From contig JACMMD010000572.1 in assembly GCA_014379235.1 (NCBI GenBank), positions 1 to 9,932 on the forward strand: 9,932 nucleotides of DNA. The letters run 5' to 3'. Source of the stretch: Anaerolineae bacterium (GTDB lineage Bacteria > Chloroflexota > Anaerolineae > Aggregatilineales > Phototrophicaceae). Position 1 is the stretch's first letter, and each line of letters starts with the position of its first letter. Under the pieces are notes generated by a model, which saw only the letters and a program-made list of their open reading frames with translations, was not told the origin of the DNA and ran no database searches. Position numbers and translations under genes: made by a program. This document shows positions 6,151 to 9,932 of the stretch, piece after piece.

Positions 6151-6611
6151 TGCCAGTCGTACCCTCACTTGCTTCGAGCCTTTATGATTTCAATACCACA
6201 TTTCGCTTTCTGGTGATTGTGGATGGCATTAATTCTGGCGCGTTCACCGAGTTTCAGTTACCGACCCTTACGGTTGAAACGCAAGACATCAAAGAAGGCG
6301 GGCAAAACGCATATGTTCATAAGCTGCCGGTACGCACGACACCCGGAACGGTTACCTTAAAGCATGGCGTGTTGTATGGCAGCGAGCTGTTCGCATGGTA
6401 TATGCAGGTCATGAGAGGAGAAATGGCCGACGCTACCCGTCAAGTCGTAGTGGCCATGTTCGATATCTCCGTTGATCAAGAACCCATCATGATTTGGGGG
6501 TTTTTCAGGGCCTATCCGATAAAATGGAGTGGGCCGGCATTGAAGGCCGATGATCGAGCAGTAGCCATCGAAACAATTGAATTTGTCCATCATGGATTTA
6601 TTGTTGAGTAG
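6150..6611 (+). CDS. second tail-tube protein (Afp5/Pvc5-like)
   Basis: This 153-residue protein is a second member of the T4 gp19-like tube family, the same length as the first but clearly diverged. Family marks are FNTTFRFLVIVDGINSGAFT-type N-terminal strands (DFNTTFRFLVIVDG), ETQDIKEGGQN, KLPVRTTPGTVTLKHGVLYG in the middle and ETIEFVHHGF at the end. The DxKEGGQN segment is typical of the Afp5/Pvc5 group, which forms the tube layer joining the hub to the main tube. It starts within the stop codon of the 51-residue gene (TAATG) and has no strong ribosome binding site, which fits a low-copy component translated by coupling. The long disordered-protein gene begins five bases after its TAG stop. 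Confidence 0.9.
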   Translation: MPVVPSLASSLYDFNTTFRFLVIVDGINSGAFTEFQLPTLTVETQDIKEGGQNAYVHKLPVRTTPGTVTLKHGVLYGSELFAWYMQVMRGEMADATRQVVVAMFDISVDQEPIMIWGFFRAYPIKWSGPALKADDRAVAIETIEFVHHGFIVE

Positions 6612-6616
6612 GGATA

Positions 6617-9600
6617 ATGGCGGACAATAATCGGGGGCGACGCCCCTTCCAGCCTGTCGGAATGCGAATGAGGGATTTTGGTCGGACGATCATCCAGACC
6701 TACTATTCCTCATACAATGCAACCCCGGCCCCGGAATTACCACCCTCGTGGAAAACCGAAGCACAGGAGCCGCTCATCTGGCCCGAGGCCCTATCTGCGG
6801 CCCCGATGGCAGCTTCGCCTGCGCCAACTGAGGGCTATTCCGAAACCTATTCCGCCGCTGAACAGCCAACCGCGCCTGCACCAGTCCAGCGCGCCCCCGC
6901 TCAACCTCCTGCCGCACAGCCAGCACAGCAAGTCCCTGCGCCAACCGCTCCCCCCGGAATTACGCCGCGACGGATCGCAAAGCTCGACTCAGCGGTGCAA
7001 TCACTGTGGGATCGCTTTGGCCCAGAGATGACGGCAAGAAACGAACTACGCCGTCAATTGCACGACCAAGCAGCTCAAGAGCAGGCAAATATTGATCCCC
7101 TTGAGGCGGCCCCTAAACGCCGTGCATCCTTCTCTTATGTTGAAACATCCGCCTTACAGCGACAAGACGCACCACCAAAATCACCGCTTGACCAGATACG
7201 CCCAACCTTAGAGTCGCCTACAATCACCGATGCTGAAGCGTCAGACGCAGGTGAAAGCGATCAAGTGAGCAGCGACAATGCGGAGCAGTCAGTTGAAAGC
7301 AGCCTCACGCCACCGGAAATACCCGCTAACATCGTTCAGCGCGAAAGTGAGCTATATCAGACCGATGACGTGCCACTAACAGCCAGCGTACAAACTCCCG
7401 GCGAGCCATACAGTTATTTGTCATCCGAAGATTGGGTGACAGACATCGGGGATACCAGTGGCTTTACAGCGGATGATAGCAGTGAACTACCCGCGCCCGA
7501 AGACCCTGATCCGTCGCCACCGGCACCCCCATCAACGAGCCAATCCAGCCCGTCGGAATCGGTTCAACGCGCCGCCGAACCCCGCCCTTCGCAGCAGTCG
7601 CCAGCGCCATCGACACCACCACCGTCAGGTTCTTCTAGCACATTATCTGCTGTCCAACGCGCCGCCGAACCTCGCCCTTCGCAGCAGTCGCCAGCGCCAT
7701 CGACACCACCACCGTCAGGTTCTTCTAGCACATCATCTGCTGTTCAACGCGCCGCCGAACCCCGACCCGCGCAGCAGTCGCCTGCGCCTATGCCAATATC
7801 GCGTACCGATAATAGTACGCCATCCATACCAACCGCTCCGGCAGTCGCCATACCTGTCACGCCTACGAGCGCTGTTCAACGCGCCGTAGAGCCGACTGTA
7901 ATCGACGCGCCAGCGCCCGCTTCGTCGCCCTCACCCGCCGCCACGGTCATAACACAACCGCCGACTGTAAGCGCAAGCGTTGAAAATTTCGCACACACGC
8001 CAACAACATCGCCGCAAAGCGTCGAAGTGCCAGTCGAAACCGACGCGCCGTATGTATCGCAGGCTGAGGCACCCGTCTCAAGTGCGCCTTTACAGCGCAC
8101 AGCCGATGTATCGCCAGCAGCGCCGAGCGCACCAATTCAGCAAACGCCGCCGACACCCGCGTTGCCTGTCGAACCCGCCACGATTCAACGTTCATCGGCA
8201 TCGCCCGCGACACCGGCTGCCGTAAATGTGCCAGCGTCTCCCGCCCCTGTGCCGCCAGCAAGTGCGACAGCGCCAACCCAACCAACTCCAGTCGTTGAGG
8301 AGTCGCCGTCACTGCTCAAGAACATTCAACGGGCGATCAAACGCGCTATCCAGCCTGAACCCGTTATTCAGCGCGATACTGACCCGAATACGCTCGAATC
8401 CCCTGACGAGTCTTCAACGCCACCAGCAGCCGTTGAACGTTCGTCAGAGGTTTCAAGCCCAACTTCTGCGCCTGTTCCCGAACCCGTCATTACGTCTCTG
8501 GCATCCGAGCGCAGCCCGGAATCATTACTGACGCCTAGCAGCGTACCATCAATCATGCCTTCTACTACAGCGCCAACTGTGCCTGTTCAGCGCGCCGTCG
8601 AGGCAGCTCCGGTTGCCCCAAGCCCTGAGCCAGAAGCCCCCTTTGCGCTCGATTATCTAAGCGACATTGATGCCTTCGCAGACACAGAACCAAGCTCGGC
8701 ACAATATGCAGAGTCAGCTTCCGCGCCAACAATGGCCGCCGATCAGCCAGCGGTTTCAGAGCCAGTAAAGCCAACTATCGCGGCATCCGAGCCATCCGTG
8801 CAACGCACAGTTGAGCTAACGACTGTGCCATCAACTGCGACTGCTCCCTCGCCCATTGAACCCGCCACTCCTATTCCAACTCAAACTGTAGCGGAAGCAG
8901 TTCAACGCGAAACCAATGAGCGGGTGATGCCGACTCCAAGTACACCAGAAATTGCAACCGTAAATCGTGCTGTTGAGCCATCCGCGATTTCAACGCCCTC
9001 AACGCCAGCACTGCCGCCATCCGAACCAGCATCGACGATTACGCCATCCGCCGCGCCGGATGCACCTGTGCAGCGCGCTTTAGAAGCTGCGACGACAACC
9101 CCTTCAACAGAGACAATTGCAACTGACGCGCCTCAATCAGCACCAGTACCAGAGACGATTGTTCCCCTAACCACGTCATTACCGATGGCGGAAACAATCG
9201 AACCGCAATCTGCATCCTCATCGCAGCCTGATGCGGCCAAACCTATTCAACGGGCACTTGAACCTGATAGCGTCACCGCAAGCGATAACCCTGTTGAACC
9301 TTCGGCAGCAGCCTATATGCCGAATGATGATTACACCAGCGACGCAGATGATGTGTATGTTCCAACTGAAAGTCCCGCATCCACGCCCGCCGTTCCACTA
9401 ACGGCAGCCGCACCAACTCCACCTGCGACCCAATCCGTAAAGCGCGCCGTTGAGGCATCTTCATCCGCGCCTACGCCACCAGCGCAGCCTTTGCACCCGG
9501 CAAAACCTGAAACCATCACACCAGCCACGTCGAGTTCGAGCCAGCCCAGTTCGCCGGAAGCCTCGCCCTCTACGTCAACGCCACGAACGACACGCCCGGT

Positions 9601-9932
9601 GCAGCGCAAAGCCGAATCACAAACGCCTTCGCAGAATTCCAGCACCGAAGATGTATCGACTGCTGCTTCCCCAATTCCACCACCGTCGGAAGCACCTGTC
9701 ACGCCTGTTCAACGGCAGTCAGCCGATACGCCTACGTCTGTCACTGCGCCGCAATCGGCAGCAAACATTCCTGTTGCAGCGGCCCCGACCTCATTTGAGC
9801 CGCCTTCGACAGTCGATGAAAGCGTCTCAGCCGAACCAACCGCTGAGATAGATGCGCCAACGTTTACGCCTCAACCAAATACACCAACCGTGCAACTATC
9901 TCGCCGGGACGCGCCCATAGAGGTTGAACAAC
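6617..9932 (+). CDS. giant Pro/Ala/Ser/Thr-rich protein with repeated VQR motifs, 3' end outside window
   Basis: One frame is open from ATG 6617 to the end of the window, 1105 full codons without a stop; I read it through codon by codon. Residues 1-36 are basic then Tyr-rich (RMRDFGRTIIQTYYSSYN). Residues 115-155 form a likely charged helix (RRIAKLDSAVQSLWDRFGPE and onward). The remainder is low-complexity and probably disordered, with no signal peptide or membrane segment. A motif [VIL]-Q-R occurs at least 18 times from residue 90 to 1033. Seven copies read QRA[VAL]E[PA], and VNRAVEP and VKRAVEA are near-copies. Similar Q-R motifs occur, as I recall, in disordered parts of DUF4157 proteins linked to eCIS; this is only a resemblance. 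It follows the Afp5-like gene, where Afp/PVC have a small protein and then the LysM protein. It could be a cargo, cargo adaptor, or N-terminal extension of a structural protein ending beyond the window. The upstream AGGGA is only two bases from the ATG, so initiation may rely on coupling. Confidence 0.85.
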   Translation, partial: MADNNRGRRPFQPVGMRMRDFGRTIIQTYYSSYNATPAPELPPSWKTEAQEPLIWPEALSAAPMAASPAPTEGYSETYSAAEQPTAPAPVQRAPAQPPAAQPAQQVPAPTAPPGITPRRIAKLDSAVQSLWDRFGPEMTARNELRRQLHDQAAQEQANIDPLEAAPKRRASFSYVETSALQRQDAPPKSPLDQIRPTLESPTITDAEASDAGESDQVSSDNAEQSVESSLTPPEIPANIVQRESELYQTDDVPLTASVQTPGEPYSYLSSEDWVTDIGDTSGFTADDSSELPAPEDPDPSPPAPPSTSQSSPSESVQRAAEPRPSQQSPAPSTPPPSGSSSTLSAVQRAAEPRPSQQSPAPSTPPPSGSSSTSSAVQRAAEPRPAQQSPAPMPISRTDNSTPSIPTAPAVAIPVTPTSAVQRAVEPTVIDAPAPASSPSPAATVITQPPTVSASVENFAHTPTTSPQSVEVPVETDAPYVSQAEAPVSSAPLQRTADVSPAAPSAPIQQTPPTPALPVEPATIQRSSASPATPAAVNVPASPAPVPPASATAPTQPTPVVEESPSLLKNIQRAIKRAIQPEPVIQRDTDPNTLESPDESSTPPAAVERSSEVSSPTSAPVPEPVITSLASERSPESLLTPSSVPSIMPSTTAPTVPVQRAVEAAPVAPSPEPEAPFALDYLSDIDAFADTEPSSAQYAESASAPTMAADQPAVSEPVKPTIAASEPSVQRTVELTTVPSTATAPSPIEPATPIPTQTVAEAVQRETNERVMPTPSTPEIATVNRAVEPSAISTPSTPALPPSEPASTITPSAAPDAPVQRALEAATTTPSTETIATDAPQSAPVPETIVPLTTSLPMAETIEPQSASSSQPDAAKPIQRALEPDSVTASDNPVEPSAAAYMPNDDYTSDADDVYVPTESPASTPAVPLTAAAPTPPATQSVKRAVEASSSAPTPPAQPLHPAKPETITPATSSSSQPSSPEASPSTSTPRTTRPVQRKAESQTPSQNSSTEDVSTAASPIPPPSEAPVTPVQRQSADTPTSVTAPQSAANIPVAAAPTSFEPPSTVDESVSAEPTAEIDAPTFTPQPNTPTVQLSRRDAPIEVEQ
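7562..7789 (+). repeat. 90-bp tandem repeat, two full copies and a partial third
   Basis: Copy 1 is 7562-7651 and copy 2 is 7652-7741. They differ at three of 90 bases by my reading: two silent (GTT/GTC, CCC/CCT) and one changing Leu to Ser (TTA/TCA). A third copy begins at 7742 and matches for about 48 bases with more differences before diverging. Each unit encodes 30 residues beginning VQRAAEPRPSQQSPAPSTPP, so the VQR motif sits once per unit. The near-identity points to a recent in-frame duplication inside the long gene, extending the repeat region by whole units. Confidence 0.9.

Noticed and set aside
7562..7789. Direct repeats considered as a CRISPR array
   Set aside because: The units are contiguous 90-bp coding repeats without unique spacers and keep the reading frame.
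6678..9851. Several Arg/His/Pro-rich + strand frames (for example 6678-7031, 7458-7889, 7980-8225, 9450-9851) and - strand frames in the same region
   Set aside because: They are out-of-frame readings of the repetitive giant gene. The single frame beginning at 6617 is open throughout and carries the coherent motif pattern.

Overview
The window carries the front part of a contractile, phage-tail-like injection apparatus of the extracellular contractile injection system (eCIS; Afp/PVC-like) type. All confident genes are on the + strand and tightly spaced, as in one operon. No capsid, portal, terminase, integrase or lysis gene is seen in the window, which favours a domesticated tail device over a prophage, although the locus continues past the window. 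The host cannot be fixed from this sequence. Moderately GC-rich genes, an AT-richer leader and this gene order would suit a free-living environmental bacterium; Chloroflexota is a low-confidence guess.

Layout. Positions 1-51 may be the last codons of an upstream gene. Positions 52-489 hold no convincing gene but contain several inverted repeats, a perfect TATAAT box and the ribosome binding site of the first gene. Next come a two-domain AAA+ ATPase (490-2553, Afp15/Pvc15 type), a DUF4255 tail-cap protein (2571-3233, Afp16/Pvc16 type), the contractile sheath (3300-4895) and a first inner-tube protein (4964-5425). A group of small genes follows: a tail-assembly-type protein with a C-terminal CPHC motif (5449-5817), a DUF6760-type protein that overlaps it in the -1 frame and lacks an ordinary start (about 5760-5969), and an unrecognised 51-residue charged protein (5995-6150). 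A second tube protein (6150-6611, Afp5/Pvc5 type) starts inside the stop codon of that small gene.

From 6617 to the end of the window runs one uninterrupted reading frame of more than 1100 codons with no stop. It encodes a very long Pro/Ala/Ser/Thr/Glu-rich, probably disordered protein in which a short motif, [VIL]-Q-R often followed by A-x-E-P/A, recurs at least 18 times. It also holds a 90-bp tandem duplication and three acidic, aromatic islands.

How the parts fit. By homology, the tube proteins stack inside the sheath, the DUF4255 protein caps the distal end, and the ATPase acts in assembly or recycling. The small proteins between the two tube genes sit where tail-assembly chaperones are often found. 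The long repetitive protein does not match a standard tail structural family in the part visible. It is the most novel item here and could be a cargo, a cargo adaptor, or the linker of a protein whose folded domain lies beyond the window. A second point of interest is the possible -1 frameshift joining the tail-assembly-type gene to the DUF6760 gene, as in tail-assembly chaperones of several phages.
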